Counted from the first letter of the stretch, positions 42,609-52,520 are shown. The stretch is DNA of 64,000 nt from Oxalobacteraceae sp. CFBP 8761 (GCA_014841595.1 JACYUE010000001.1:1040995-1104994), one strand, 5' to 3'. The notes: a model not told the origin generated them from the sequence alone. A program made the numbers and translations.

Positions 42609-43637
42609 ATGGACAAGACAAGCCGAAGCCGGGGCAGGGGGACGGGGCGCGCGACGCTCGAGCAGGTCGCGGGCATGGCTGGCGTGTCGATCATGACCGC
42701 TTCGCGCGCACTGAGCCAGCCGAAGCTGGTGTCCGACGCCACGCGCAGCAAGGTCGAGCATGCCGTGGCTGAACTGGGTTACGTGCCCAATCGCGCCGCG
42801 CGGGCGCTGGCCTCGTCGCAGTCGCACGTGATCGTGGTGCTGGTGCCGTCGCTGTCGAACGCCGTGTTCACTGCCGTCCTTGAGGGCATCCACGACGCCG
42901 TCGCGCCTGGCCAGTACCAGCTCCTGATCGGCAATACCTATTATTCGCAGCTCGAAGAAGAAAAACTGCTGCGCACCTATCTGCAGTCGAACCCTGACGG
43001 CATTCTGTTCTCGAGCCAGGTGCGCAGCCCCGCCGTGGCCAAGATGCTGGCGGCATCGCAGGTGCCGGCGGTGGCCATGATGGATTTGTCCGATGATCCG
43101 GCCGTGCTGTCGGTCGGCTTTTCGCAGTACGAGGCCGGCATGGCCATGACACGCCACCTGATCGGCAAGGGGTACACACGCATCGGCTTCATCGGCGCCC
43201 AACTCGACGAGCGCACGCTGCGCCGCGCTGATGGCTACCGCGCGGCGATGGCGGCGGCGGGCCTGGCCGATCCCGGCCTCGAGCTGATGGTGCCCGAACG
43301 CTCGACGATCGCGCTGGGCGCCGGCCTGATGGCGCAGATGCTGGCGCTGCGGCCCGACTGCGACGCCGTCTTTTGCTGCAACGACGACCTGGCCCACGGC
43401 GCCGTGTTCCACTGCCAGCGGCAAGGCATCCGCATCCCGCAGGACATCGCGGTATGCGGCTTTAATGACTTGCCCGCATCGGCCTGGATGATGCCGTCAC
43501 TGACGACGGTCGACACGCCGCGCTACCAGATCGGCTTCGAAGCCGCCGGCCTGCTGCTGCAGGTGATCAGGGGCGAAGAACCGGCCGAGCGGCGCATCGA
43601 CCTTGGCTTCACGCTGCGCGACCGCGAGAGCGCATAA
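42609..43637 (+). CDS. gntR: GntR-type LacI-family transcriptional repressor
   Basis: 342 residues. The N-terminal HTH (ATLEQVAGMAGVSIMTASRA) and hinge (VPNRAARALAS) are followed by a periplasmic-binding-protein-like effector domain. The closest match by eye is E. coli GntR, the gluconate repressor: LPSLSNAVFTAVLEGI-like and FIGAQLDERTLRRADGYRAA, AVFCCNDDLAHGAVFHCQRQ, and the ending LGFTLRDRES. It is likely to repress gntK through the operator at 44320, and perhaps the GH94-transporter operon through the one at 52507. The ATG is preceded by GGGAA. The gluconate-like effector is inferred from family and context. Confidence 0.88.
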   Translation: MDKTSRSRGRGTGRATLEQVAGMAGVSIMTASRALSQPKLVSDATRSKVEHAVAELGYVPNRAARALASSQSHVIVVLVPSLSNAVFTAVLEGIHDAVAPGQYQLLIGNTYYSQLEEEKLLRTYLQSNPDGILFSSQVRSPAVAKMLAASQVPAVAMMDLSDDPAVLSVGFSQYEAGMAMTRHLIGKGYTRIGFIGAQLDERTLRRADGYRAAMAAAGLADPGLELMVPERSTIALGAGLMAQMLALRPDCDAVFCCNDDLAHGAVFHCQRQGIRIPQDIAVCGFNDLPASAWMMPSLTTVDTPRYQIGFEAAGLLLQVIRGEEPAERRIDLGFTLRDRESA

Positions 43638-43643
43638 GGGGCA

Positions 43644-44093
43644 TCAGTAGGTTTTGTAGGGCAGGAATTTGCCCGACAAGACCACGTTCACGCGGTCCCC
43701 TTTCGGGTCTTCGGTACGCTGGATGTCCATCGAAAAATCGATGGCGCTCATGATGCCGTCGCCGAATTCTTCGTGGATCAGTTCCTTGATTGTCGTGCCG
43801 TACACATTCACCATCTCATACCAGCGATAGATTAGCGGATCGGTCGGCACGGCCGTCGGCAGCGAGCCTTTGTACGGCACGATCTGTAGCCAGGCGATCG
43901 CTTCATCGGACAGCTCGAACAGCTTGCCGACCGCTTCGGCCTGCGGCTTGGTCAGCGTCATCTGGCCCAGGCAGGCGGCGGTGGTCCATTCCTTCGACAG
44001 GCCCGTGGCCTCGGTCACGTCGCGCCACTTGATGCCCTTGCGGACTTTCGCGGATACGATCAGTTTGGTGACATCTTCACGGCATGAAATCAT
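43644..44093 (-). CDS. cynS: Cyanate hydratase (cyanase)
   Basis: 149 residues. Cyanase turns cyanate and bicarbonate into ammonia and two CO2. The N-terminal DNA-binding-like helical domain is followed by the conserved catalytic C-terminal domain; the three catalytic residues are R90, E93 and S116, matching R96, E99 and S122 of the 156-residue E. coli enzyme. The sequence YRWYEMVNVYGTTIKELIHE is unmistakable. The start at 44093 follows GGAG; the longer frame is spurious. No cynT (carbonic anhydrase) or cynR is adjacent, and the gene is placed between gntR (convergent) and gntK (divergent), so it appears inserted in the gnt locus. Confidence 0.95.
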   Translation of the reverse strand: MISCREDVTKLIVSAKVRKGIKWRDVTEATGLSKEWTTAACLGQMTLTKPQAEAVGKLFELSDEAIAWLQIVPYKGSLPTAVPTDPLIYRWYEMVNVYGTTIKELIHEEFGDGIMSAIDFSMDIQRTEDPKGDRVNVVLSGKFLPYKTY

Positions 44094-44319
44094 GTTGGCT
44101 GCTCCAGAAAGTGGGGAAGGTAGGTGCTCACGCCTTACCTCAGCAAGGGGCGTGCCATGCATGAAGTCACGACGAAGCAGACACACCGGGCCTGCCACGC
44201 CAGCAGGAAGCCAGCAGCATGTCAGCGAAATGCGCACTGCGCGGGCGCAGCCGCCCGAAATGGGTGCATGGCCTGTGGGTTTACATTTCCAGGCGGGACG
44301 CGCACAATCGCGGTATGTT

Positions 44320-44333
44320 TGTTAGCGGTAACA
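44320..44333. promoter_or_regulatory. GntR-type operator of gntK
   Basis: TGTTAGCGGTAACA has perfect 5-bp arms TGTTA/TAACA around GCGG, the classic LacI/GntR operator form, ending seven bases before the gntK ATG. It is almost identical to the site before the GH94-transporter operon (52507-52520). Confidence 0.75.
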
Positions 44334-44340
44334 TAAGGCA

Positions 44341-44853
44341 ATGACGACAGAACCAACGAGCGATAACAAGGGAACGGCCTGGGTCATCATGGGCGTGAGC
44401 GGCTGCGGCAAGAGCCAGATCGGCGCGCGCCTGGGCAACCAGCTCGGCGTGGAATTCATCGAGGGCGATGCCTATCACTCCGACGTGAACATCGCACGGA
44501 TGTCGGCTGGTACGCCGCTGACCGACGACGACCGCCACGACTGGCTCGTGACGCTGCGCGACCTGCTGGCCAGGCGCGAGGGCGGGGCGGTGCTGTCATG
44601 TTCGTCGCTCAAGCGCAGCTACCGCGACCTGCTGCGGGGTGCCGGCGGCGATGTGCGCTTCGTGCACCTGGCCGGCGAGCGCAGCCTGCTGGCCGAGCGT
44701 GTCAGCAATCGCCCCGGCCACTACATGCCGCCATCGCTGCTTGATAGTCAGCTGGCAACGCTCGAACCGCTGCAGCCGGACGAAGCGGGCATCACGCTCG
44801 ATATCCGCGATACGCCGGCGCAGCTGGTGGCGCAGATTCTTGCCCGCGCCTAG
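44341..44853 (+). CDS. gntK: Gluconokinase
   Basis: 170 residues. It phosphorylates gluconate to 6-phosphogluconate, entering the Entner-Doudoroff or pentose phosphate route. Walker A is GVSGCGKSQIG near the N-terminus, followed by EFIEGDAYHSDVNIARM with the gluconate-binding region, and SCSSLKRSYRDLLRG, all typical of the GntK/IdnK family of P-loop kinases. The GntR-type operator covers its leader, and gntR lies 700 bp upstream beyond cynS. Its stop overlaps that of the convergent AraC-type gene (CTAG). No gluconate permease is present in this cluster. Confidence 0.93.
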   Translation: MTTEPTSDNKGTAWVIMGVSGCGKSQIGARLGNQLGVEFIEGDAYHSDVNIARMSAGTPLTDDDRHDWLVTLRDLLARREGGAVLSCSSLKRSYRDLLRGAGGDVRFVHLAGERSLLAERVSNRPGHYMPPSLLDSQLATLEPLQPDEAGITLDIRDTPAQLVAQILARA

Positions 44854-45776
44854 GCGCTGCCTGCCGGCGCACTCTGTGCCGGCGTCCTGAAGCGGGCCAC
44901 GTCGCGCATCGGCGGCAGGCCGAACATGCGTGCATACTCGCGGCTGAACTGCGATGCGCTTTCGTAGCCAACCGTGAATGCCACCGACGCCGCATCGAAC
45001 GGCTCGAACAGCAGCAGCCGGCGCGCCTTCAACAGACGCAGGCTTTTCTGGTACTGGATCGGCGTCATCGCGGTGACTGCCCTGAAGTGGCGATAGAAGG
45101 CCGCGACGCTCATCCCGGCCAGCGCCGCCAGGGGGCCAACGCGCAGCGGCTGCGCCATGTGGTCGCGAATCCAGTCGATCGCGCGGCGCACCTGTGACAG
45201 GCGACTGTCGGCGTGCGCGATCTGGCGCAGCACATCGCCATGCGGCCCCTGGAGCACGCGAAACAGGATCTCGCGCTCGATCAGCGGCGCCATCATCGCC
45301 ACGTCGTCAGGCCGCACGACCAGCTGCATCATGCGCAGCCAGGCATCGATCAGGTCAGGGCCTGCCTGCGCAACGCCGACGTCGGCACCATGCGCGACCT
45401 TGCCGGGAGCGGGCAGGTCGGCCAGCATGGCGGCAATGATGGCCGGGTCCAGCGCCAGACTCACGGCGAGATACGGCGCCGTGCCCGATTGCGCGGTGAC
45501 CTGGCCAAGCGCCGGCAACGCCACTGGCACCACGAAGTAGCCGGGCGCCTCGATGTGCACGACCTGGCCGCCGATGGACAGGCTCTTTGACCCTTGCAGC
45601 ACCAGATGCAGCATCGGGCCATAGACCTGGTTCGAACATGCTTCGGCGCGCACCATGGCCACCCGCGGCAGACCGGTCGCGGTCCAGGCGTCGCCCGCCG
45701 TCATCGCAATGGCGCGCAGCGCATCCATCGATACATTGCCTGCTTCGCCTGTCGCATCGGTGATCGCTTCATCCAT
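44850..45776 (-). CDS. AraC-family transcriptional regulator
   Basis: 308 residues. The N-terminal half is a cupin-like effector domain of the AraC_N type (VYGPMLHLVLQGSKSLSIGG, APGYFVVPVALPA). Two helix-turn-helix motifs follow: LRVGPLAALAGMSVAAFYRH and AASVAFTVGYESASQFSREY, ending in FGLPPMRDVARFR. It is divergent from the SDR gene with 157 bp between starts, the usual layout for a regulator and its target; the effector is unknown. The start at 45776 is preferred over long upstream extensions, which read into the promoter. Its stop overlaps the gntK stop. Confidence 0.9.
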   Translation of the reverse strand: MDEAITDATGEAGNVSMDALRAIAMTAGDAWTATGLPRVAMVRAEACSNQVYGPMLHLVLQGSKSLSIGGQVVHIEAPGYFVVPVALPALGQVTAQSGTAPYLAVSLALDPAIIAAMLADLPAPGKVAHGADVGVAQAGPDLIDAWLRMMQLVVRPDDVAMMAPLIEREILFRVLQGPHGDVLRQIAHADSRLSQVRRAIDWIRDHMAQPLRVGPLAALAGMSVAAFYRHFRAVTAMTPIQYQKSLRLLKARRLLLFEPFDAASVAFTVGYESASQFSREYARMFGLPPMRDVARFRTPAQSAPAGSA

Positions 45777-45933
45777 GCCCGAATATAGCACCGGCCACGC
45801 CAGCGCAACGGGCTTTGAGAAGAATAGGCAAGCATGCGCGAAGAACCGGCATGTGGCGCACGCCGCGCCTGCGTAGCATCGTCCTGGTCGCCGGAGCCAT
45901 TGGGCTTCGGGACACATCGACCAAGGACACACC

Positions 45934-46683
45934 ATGAAACTGACCAATAAAATCGCCGTCGTCACCGGCGCATCGAGCGGCATCGGCGCCGGCATTGCCC
46001 GAGCATTCGGCGCCGAGGGCGCCACCGTCATCGTGAACTACGCCAGCAGCAAGGCGGGCGCCGATGCGGTGGTCGCCTCGATCGAGGCCGCCGGCGGCAA
46101 GGCAGTCGCGCTGCAGGCCGACATGAGCAAGGCAGCCGACGTGGCGGGCCTGTTCGAGCGCGTGAAGGCCGATTACGGCACGCTCGACATCCTCGTCAAC
46201 AATGCCGGCGTGGCCGTCTTCGAGATGGTGGCCGAGATGACGGAAGACGCGTTCCACAAGCAGTTCAATGTCAACGTGCTTGGCTACTTCCTGGCGATTC
46301 GCGAAGCACTCAAGGTGTTCAAGGATGGCGGCAGCATCATCAACATCAGCTCGATCCTGAGCACCGACCCGTACCTGGCGTCGAGCGTGTACGCCGCCAC
46401 CAAGGGCGCCGTCGATACGCTGACGTTCGCACTGGCGCGTGAACTGGGACCGCGCGGCATCCGCGTCAATGCGATCCTGCCGGGCCACACGAACACGCCC
46501 GCCACTGCCGGCAACTTCGACGGTGATTTCGGCAAGATGCTGATTGCCGGGACGCCGCTCGGCCGCTTCGGCGAGCCGGAAGACATCGCGCCGGTGGCCG
46601 TGTTCCTGGCATCGGGCGACGCGCACTGGGTTACCGGCGAATCGCTGCGCGCCGCTGGCGGCGTGCGCGGTGTGGGCTACTAG
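45934..46683 (+). CDS. SDR-family oxidoreductase
   Basis: 249 residues, classical short-chain dehydrogenase: TGASSGIGAG cofactor loop, NNAGVAVFE active-site strand, S in INISSIL, and Y-x-x-x-K in YAATKGAVD, then RVNAILPGHTNTP. The basic/Asn residues after the second strand (VNYASSKAGAD) suggest NADP(H). No signal peptide, unlike the SDR at 7489. It is probably controlled by the divergent AraC-type regulator. The substrate is not predictable. Confidence 0.92.
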   Translation: MKLTNKIAVVTGASSGIGAGIARAFGAEGATVIVNYASSKAGADAVVASIEAAGGKAVALQADMSKAADVAGLFERVKADYGTLDILVNNAGVAVFEMVAEMTEDAFHKQFNVNVLGYFLAIREALKVFKDGGSIINISSILSTDPYLASSVYAATKGAVDTLTFALARELGPRGIRVNAILPGHTNTPATAGNFDGDFGKMLIAGTPLGRFGEPEDIAPVAVFLASGDAHWVTGESLRAAGGVRGVGY

Positions 46684-46798
46684 GCACTGCCTCGCCAGCG
46701 CAAGGTAAAGCGATATATGCGCATCGGATAAACCGGTGCGCGGCATGCAGATGTGTTTGACGCACCCCTAAAATCGGACTATATTTTTTAAAGCAAAT

Positions 46799-46812
46799 TG
46801 GAAAGGTTTCCA
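46799..46812. promoter_or_regulatory. Candidate operator before the GH16 glucanase
   Basis: TGGAAAGGTTTCCA has 6-bp inverted arms (TGGAAA/TTTCCA) around GG, 110 bases before the GH16 start and near the A/T-rich stretch TATATTTTTTAAAGC. It looks like a LacI-type operator, but of another class than the GntR sites at 44320 and 52507. Confidence 0.45.
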
Positions 46813-46921
46813 GTCAAATATTCCCCACCAAAACCATTCGAGACCAACGCAAAGTTGGCGGCGTGTGGCACGGCAATCCGGCACGGCCACATTTTCTTGT
46901 CATGAGAAAAGAGGAGTCAAC

Positions 46922-48703
46922 GTGAGTCATCTACATCAGCAACACCGCTCCAGATGGAAGCCGTTCCAGCTGCTTGCCGCCGGCCTCGCGCTGGCGTGGA
47001 GCGCGCAAGCCACCGCCAGCGTCACCAATCCCGTCATCGGCCAGCTGCTGTGGTCCGAAGAATTCAACGGCGCCAGCGTGAATACCGGCGTCTGGAACCT
47101 GCAGGACGGGAACGGTTGCCAGATTGGTCTGTGCGGCTACGGCAACGCCGAACTGCAGACCTACAGCCCGAACAACGCCAGCATTGCCAACGTGCCGTTC
47201 GAATCGGGCACGCGTGCGCTGGCGATCCAGGCGCGCAGCCAGACCGTGGGCAGCAATCTGTTTACGTCGGCGCGACTCGATACCCGCAACAAGGTGCAGG
47301 TGCAGTACGGGATGATCGAGGTGCGCATGGCCACGCCGAACCTGGGCACCGGCCTGTGGCCGGCCGCCTGGATGCTGGGCGTGAGTCCCCAGACCTGGCC
47401 GCGCAACGGCGAGATCGATATCATGGAGATGGGGCACAAGGCCGCGGTGCGGGCCGAGGGCGGGGCGCCGTCGTCCAACCATTTCGTCGGCGCGAACGTG
47501 ATCACCTGGCAGCAGGCCGCCTGCGTGCCCGGCAACGAGAGCTGCGCCGCATCGACCGCGTGGCAGACCGATAACTGGCACGTGTCGGTCACGTCGCTGG
47601 CCAACCGCTTCGTCACCTACCGCTTCTACTGGACCGAGAGCGAAATGCGCTTCTCGGTCGTCGACAACGGCGTCGAGCACAATCTGTACAACGCGCCGCT
47701 GGCGGTCAATTCGAGCGCGCTGCAGGCGCCGTTCTACCTGTTGCTGAACATGGCCGTGGGCGGCAACTTCACCGATGCGGCCAATGCCAGCCAGGTCACG
47801 GCGCCGCTGCCGGGCACGATGTATGTCGACTATGTGCGCGTGTACCAACTCGATGGCAAGGGGCAGGTCAAGCTGGGCGACCAGACCGCGCCCGAAGTCG
47901 CCGGCAAGTTCGGCGTGTTCACCGACAACACGGCGGTCGACGCCAAGCTGGTGCCTGGCACGAACGCCGACATCTACCTGTGGAATACCGCGTCCACCGG
48001 CGCCGGCAACACTGCGCCATATGAAGGCAGCAACGTCATCGCCTGGAACTACACCTCGCCGGGCCAGTGGTTTGGCGGCGGCATCCAGGCGCGTCAGGCG
48101 CGCAACCTGAGTGCGTACCGGGCCAATGGCGTCGTCAACTTCCGCATCAAGATTCCGGCGAACGTGGGCTTCCGGATTGGCGTGGGCGACACCTATACCA
48201 ACCAGAACTGGATCAACTTCCCGGCCAATACGACCGCGTATGGCCTGGTGCGCAACGGGCAATGGGCGCAAGCCTCGATCCCCGTCTCGACGCTGCTTGG
48301 CCCCCTGGTGGCGGCGCAGTCGCTCTTCGATGTCTTCATGATCTCGAGTATCGACGGCAGCCTGCCGGCATCTGGCTTCCAGTTCGCGATCGACGATATC
48401 GTGTGGAAGGCGGGCGGCAATGTGGCCACCAGGATGCTGACGCAAGTCGCAACCACGTCGGTAAGTCAGACGGGGCCCACGACGCTGGAATTTCGCACCA
48501 TGACCAAAGGGTGGGCCGATGTGCATTACACCGTCAATGGCGGCGCGCAGGAGAACGTGCGCATGTTGCTGCGCAGCGGCGTGAATACCTTCACGGCCGG
48601 TGGACTCAAGGCGGGCGATGTCGTGCGTTATACCTTCACGTACTGGGACACCGCGCGTAACTTTGCAGTCGATACGGCGCCACAGACGTTCACCATGAAA
48701 TAA
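46922..48703 (+). CDS. Secreted GH16 beta-1,3-glucanase with ExoP-like and CBM56-like domains
   Basis: 593 residues from a GTG with AGGAG five bases upstream. Signal peptide PFQLLAAGLALAWSAQATAS. The GH16 jelly roll (~30-310) carries E164, D166 and E169 in EIDIMEMG, the catalytic signature of laminarinase-type enzymes, plus WPAAWMLG and a substrate cleft. A galactose-binding ExoP-like domain follows (~330-500; NVIAWNYTSPGQWFGGGIQA). The last ~80 residues (TKGWADVHYTVNGGAQENVR and GLKAGDVVRYTFTYW) match CBM56, which binds insoluble beta-1,3-glucan. It would release laminari-oligosaccharides outside the cell. Convergent with the GH94 operon. Confidence 0.93.
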   Translation: MSHLHQQHRSRWKPFQLLAAGLALAWSAQATASVTNPVIGQLLWSEEFNGASVNTGVWNLQDGNGCQIGLCGYGNAELQTYSPNNASIANVPFESGTRALAIQARSQTVGSNLFTSARLDTRNKVQVQYGMIEVRMATPNLGTGLWPAAWMLGVSPQTWPRNGEIDIMEMGHKAAVRAEGGAPSSNHFVGANVITWQQAACVPGNESCAASTAWQTDNWHVSVTSLANRFVTYRFYWTESEMRFSVVDNGVEHNLYNAPLAVNSSALQAPFYLLLNMAVGGNFTDAANASQVTAPLPGTMYVDYVRVYQLDGKGQVKLGDQTAPEVAGKFGVFTDNTAVDAKLVPGTNADIYLWNTASTGAGNTAPYEGSNVIAWNYTSPGQWFGGGIQARQARNLSAYRANGVVNFRIKIPANVGFRIGVGDTYTNQNWINFPANTTAYGLVRNGQWAQASIPVSTLLGPLVAAQSLFDVFMISSIDGSLPASGFQFAIDDIVWKAGGNVATRMLTQVATTSVSQTGPTTLEFRTMTKGWADVHYTVNGGAQENVRMLLRSGVNTFTAGGLKAGDVVRYTFTYWDTARNFAVDTAPQTFTMK

Positions 48704-48722
48704 ACCTTGCCGGTCGGGCCGC

Positions 48723-51092
48723 CTAGCGGACCGTCACCTGCAAGCGATACGTGCGGCCCGCGTCGATGTTGTCGATGCGGGCCGCAGCCAGTTCAATACC
48801 GTCGCAGACCACCACCGTGCGCTCGACTGCACCGCGCCGGATGTCCACCTCGAACGTCGCGCCGCGAAAGCGCCGCGTGACCGTCATGCCGGGCCAGCCG
48901 GATGGCAGTTGCGGATTGACCGTCAAGCCATTCGCATCACCCTTCAACCCACACAGGCCTTCGATCAGGCAGCGATACACCCAGGCCACGGTGCCCGTGT
49001 TGAACAACTGGCTCGAGCGCCCGGCCGTGCGCGGGTACTCGTGGTACGCGCCGCGGTAGTAGTTCGGGATGAATACCGGCAGCTGGCCGCGCTGCAGGTA
49101 GTCGGCCAGGTCCGGACCGGGAATCATCTTGCGCAGCGCGTCGAAAGCGCGGTCTGCTTCGCCGATCGTGTACAGGCTGAAAATGTAGAACACGGCGGCG
49201 TGATTGTAGACCGCGCCGTTCTCGGCCGAGCCGGGATGCTTTTGCGTGACGCGCCCAATGTCTTCGCGCATGGCGCTGTAGGGCGGGGCGAACATCTGCA
49301 CGCCGTAGGGTGTCTTCAGTTGCGCGTCGATCTCGGGCAGCATCTGCGCGCGCTGCGCGTCGTTTGCGGCGCCCGACAGGAACGCCCAGCTTTGCGGGTT
49401 CAGGTAGATCCGGCCCTCGGTATCGGCGGCCACGCCGAACTTGACGTCGTCGTCGGTGATGCCGCGTGCGAACCAGCTGCCATCCCACAGGTGCGCGTTG
49501 GCCGAGGTGTTCATGGCGGCCGCGCCGTCGCGGTAGCGCGCGTGCATCGCGTCGTCGCCGCGCGCGGCGCAGACATCGGCCCAGAGGTTCAGCGCGTACG
49601 CAGCCGCCACGGTCAGCCAGCCCGAGACGCCGCGGCCCTTGTAGCCGACCATGTTCATCGGATCGCACCAGTCGCCCTGTTCGATGTAGGAGAGGCCCCG
49701 TGCATCGCGGCGCAGCAAGAGCCAGTCCATCGCCAGGCAGATGCGCTCGAACGCGGATTTGACGTCGCCGCCATGCGCAGTGACCGGCACGTCGAGGATC
49801 GCGCTGTCACCCGTTTCATCGAGGTAGGCTTGCAGACACACGGGCAGCCAGACGCAGTGGTCGGTGTGCGGGATCTGGTTGATGTATTTGAGTTCGGCGC
49901 CTTCGAACAGCAGGATCCCGTCCGGCATGGCGCCGTTGGCCTCCTGCTGGCTGAGTGCGTGCAGGAAGGTAGCGCGGGCAGCGGCCGGCTTGACGAACAC
50001 CATGCCCATATTGTCCTGCAGGTAGTTGCGGGTCTGCGGGTCGGTGCTGAGGCGATTGACGTCGCCGTGGTAATACACCTGGCGCGCCAGCCACGTGTTG
50101 ACGAAGTTGTCCAGCTCGGGGTCGGGCGTGGCGATCTGCAGCACGCCGTCGCCCTCGGCGATGTAGGCAGCGTAGTCGCGGGCGGCAGCGGCAAAGCCTT
50201 CTTCGCTCAGGTAGCGCTGGCGCAGCAGGGCAATCTCGGCATCGTCGAACGCAGGGCCGAACAGCAGGCGGCGCGTGGCGGCCTCGCCGGGCGCCAGGGC
50301 CAGGCGGTACTGGACGACGGCGGCGGGCGTTTCGTAGCGCGCGTCGCCGCAGGGCAGCAGCGCGGGCGCCAGCGTCGATGGCGCATGCAGGCCGCCTTCG
50401 CCTTCGAAGACCTTTTGCCCGGTTTCCCAGGCGTCCGGCGCTTGCTCGCACAGCAGCACCGTGCGGTCTTTCAGCAGGCGATTCTTGAAGAAGTCGTCCA
50501 GCTTCTGGTACGGCGTGATGCAGGTTGCGACGATGCCGCCCAGGTCGTGCCGGTACTCTGCCGACTGGTTCATCCACGACATGTAGCCGACCGTGAAGTA
50601 CGGGTAGATGCTGATGCGGCGCGGGCGCGCCGACAAATTGGTGACGGCCACCGTCCACAGTTCGGCCACGTCGTCGACCGGCAGCGCGAGCGTCAGGTCG
50701 ATGCGGATGCCCAGCTTTTCAATCGTCCATTGCAGGTCGGTGCGCCCGACCGAGAACGCATAGCGGTCGAGCCCCCCGCGCACCGGTTCGTACGGCGCCG
50801 AGAACAGCTCGCCCGTGTCTTCGTCCTTCACGTAGACGAAGCGGCCCGGATGGTGGGCATAGTAATTCTGCTCCGGCTGCATGAACGATTTTGCTTCCAT
50901 GTTCGGGCCGTGCGAGTATTTGCCGGGTTCGGGCTGCATGAACTGCGCAGTGGCGTAGCCGCGGCAGGTCGTCTGGATCATCATCCTGCGGTTCCACAGG
51001 AAGCCGCCCGCCTGCGGCATGGCGGTCGGGCTGGTAAGCACATAGCGGTCGTCTTGCGGGTACAGCATCGGGGCAATCTCCGTTGGATTCAT
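48723..51092 (-). CDS. GH94 disaccharide phosphorylase, possibly cellobionate phosphorylase
   Basis: 789 residues, intracellular. GH94 enzymes split beta-linked disaccharides with phosphate, giving glucose 1-phosphate. The N-terminal beta-sandwich (~1-290) is followed by the (alpha/alpha)6 barrel with the acid-catalyst region [14 protein letters not shown] (D474/D477), then [16 protein letters not shown] and the phosphate-binding [11 protein letters not shown]. The form G-D-W-C-D-P-M-N, rather than D-W-N-D of cellobiose phosphorylases, recalls cellobionic acid phosphorylases, which release gluconate; laminaribiose phosphorylase is an alternative given the GH16 neighbour. It overlaps the transporter gene by ATGA, so import and breakdown are coupled. 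Confidence 0.88.
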   Translation of the reverse strand: MNPTEIAPMLYPQDDRYVLTSPTAMPQAGGFLWNRRMMIQTTCRGYATAQFMQPEPGKYSHGPNMEAKSFMQPEQNYYAHHPGRFVYVKDEDTGELFSAPYEPVRGGLDRYAFSVGRTDLQWTIEKLGIRIDLTLALPVDDVAELWTVAVTNLSARPRRISIYPYFTVGYMSWMNQSAEYRHDLGGIVATCITPYQKLDDFFKNRLLKDRTVLLCEQAPDAWETGQKVFEGEGGLHAPSTLAPALLPCGDARYETPAAVVQYRLALAPGEAATRRLLFGPAFDDAEIALLRQRYLSEEGFAAAARDYAAYIAEGDGVLQIATPDPELDNFVNTWLARQVYYHGDVNRLSTDPQTRNYLQDNMGMVFVKPAAARATFLHALSQQEANGAMPDGILLFEGAELKYINQIPHTDHCVWLPVCLQAYLDETGDSAILDVPVTAHGGDVKSAFERICLAMDWLLLRRDARGLSYIEQGDWCDPMNMVGYKGRGVSGWLTVAAAYALNLWADVCAARGDDAMHARYRDGAAAMNTSANAHLWDGSWFARGITDDDVKFGVAADTEGRIYLNPQSWAFLSGAANDAQRAQMLPEIDAQLKTPYGVQMFAPPYSAMREDIGRVTQKHPGSAENGAVYNHAAVFYIFSLYTIGEADRAFDALRKMIPGPDLADYLQRGQLPVFIPNYYRGAYHEYPRTAGRSSQLFNTGTVAWVYRCLIEGLCGLKGDANGLTVNPQLPSGWPGMTVTRRFRGATFEVDIRRGAVERTVVVCDGIELAAARIDNIDAGRTYRLQVTVR

Positions 51093-52465
51093 GGCGCCGC
51101 CTTGCGCGCGGCCAGTTCGGCGCCCATGCGCGCCAGGGCCTTGGCGTCGAGGTTATACAAGCACATGACCAGCACGGCCACCAGCGCAAAGGCGGCCGGC
51201 ACGAACGACATCAGCCAGACGATGCCGGCCTGCGAGCCGATGCTCTGCGCCGCGTTGGGCACGTAGCCGAGCCAGGTGAAGACCGCGCCGATGACGCTGA
51301 CCGCCACCGCGGTGCCGAGCTTTTGCGAGAAGGTCGCGGCGGCGAAGGTCATCGCCGTGGCGCGCCGGCCGGTGCGCCATTCGTTGTAGTCGGCGGTGTC
51401 GGCATACATCGAGAACGCCAGCGGTGACTTGGGCCCCAGCACCAGGCCCAGGCCCGCCTGCAGCACGAACATCAGGTCGATCCGATCGGCCGGGATCAGG
51501 AAGAACAGCGACGACAACACGGCGGTGCAGCTCATCAACAGGATCATCAGGCGCTTCTTGTCGATGAAGCGCGTGAGCAGCGGCGTGCAGGCCGCGCCGA
51601 CGGCGGCAAACACCATATAGGTCGGCACGAAGGTCGCCATCAGCTCGGGGCGGCCGACGACGTACTTGAAGTAGTAGGCCGAGGTCGTGGTGCGCAGCGT
51701 GATCGTCACCATGATGACCAGGGCCAGCACGAACAGCACGACCCAGGGCCGGTTGGACGCCAGGTCGCGGATATCGCGCCAGACGTCGCTCTTCTGGCCG
51801 GGCGGGGGCAGCACGCGTTCGCGCGTATTGAGGAAGGTGATGAGGAACATGACTGATGCGGCCACGCTCCACGCAAGCATCGTCAATTGCCAGCCGCGCA
51901 CGTCGTCACCAGCGCCGAGCCACGCCACCATCGCCGGCGTGGCGGCCGTCACCAGCGTGCTGCCGGCGAAGGCGAAGATGAAGCGCAGGCCGTTGATCGT
52001 CGAGCGCTCCTGCGGATCGTTCGAGATCACGCCCGAGAGCGCGTTGTAGGGGATGTTCACGCAGGTGTAGCAGACCATCATCGCGAGATAGCTGCCGTAG
52101 GCCCACAGCAGCTTGCCGTTGGCGTCCAGGTCGGGCGTCGTGTAGGTGAGCACGGCAGCCGCGCCAAGGGGGATCGACATCCAGATCAGGTAGGGGCGGA
52201 ACTTGCCGAAGCGGGTATTGGTGCGGTCGGCAAAGGCGCCGATCACGGGGTCGGTGAAGGCGTTGATCAGCTTGATCGACGCGAGCAGGGTGGCTGCCTG
52301 CGCCGCCGAGATGCCGAACGTGTCGGTGTAGAAGATCAGCAGGAAGGTGGCGATATTGGCCCAATAAAAATTGAAGCCCATGTCGGCCACGCCATAGCTG
52401 ATCTTTTCTCGCCAGCCGAGGTTGCCGCCCGTCGCCACAGGTGTCTCAGGCCCGCGCTTGAACAT
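51089..52465 (-). CDS. MFS sugar transporter of the GPH (glycoside-pentoside-hexuronide:cation symporter) type
   Basis: 458 residues with twelve predicted membrane helices. The region [20 protein letters not shown] after [16 protein letters not shown] is the GPH signature, as in MelB, XylP and YicJ. Start at 52465 with GGAG nine bases upstream. First gene of an operon with GH94; the two overlap by ATGA. A GntR-type operator lies 42 bases upstream of the start. The substrate is therefore likely the disaccharide or aldobionate split by the phosphorylase. Confidence 0.92.
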   Translation of the reverse strand: MFKRGPETPVATGGNLGWREKISYGVADMGFNFYWANIATFLLIFYTDTFGISAAQAATLLASIKLINAFTDPVIGAFADRTNTRFGKFRPYLIWMSIPLGAAAVLTYTTPDLDANGKLLWAYGSYLAMMVCYTCVNIPYNALSGVISNDPQERSTINGLRFIFAFAGSTLVTAATPAMVAWLGAGDDVRGWQLTMLAWSVAASVMFLITFLNTRERVLPPPGQKSDVWRDIRDLASNRPWVVLFVLALVIMVTITLRTTTSAYYFKYVVGRPELMATFVPTYMVFAAVGAACTPLLTRFIDKKRLMILLMSCTAVLSSLFFLIPADRIDLMFVLQAGLGLVLGPKSPLAFSMYADTADYNEWRTGRRATAMTFAAATFSQKLGTAVAVSVIGAVFTWLGYVPNAAQSIGSQAGIVWLMSFVPAAFALVAVLVMCLYNLDAKALARMGAELAARKAAP

Positions 52466-52506
52466 TGATTGTCTCCAGATATTTTTATGGTGATGCCAGC
52501 ATTGAG

Positions 52507-52520
52507 TGGTAACGCTAACA
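52507..52520. promoter_or_regulatory. GntR-type operator of the transporter-GH94 operon
   Basis: Read from the minus strand, TGTTAGCGTTACCA matches the gntK operator TGTTAGCGGTAACA at 12 of 14 positions. It sits 42-55 bases upstream of the transporter start, in the promoter region. LacI-family sugar regulators are known to use this form of site. Confidence 0.7.

Noticed and set aside
48909..51266. 785-codon plus-strand frame opposite GH94 and the transporter
   Set aside because: Spans two real genes; no motif, no ribosome-binding site.
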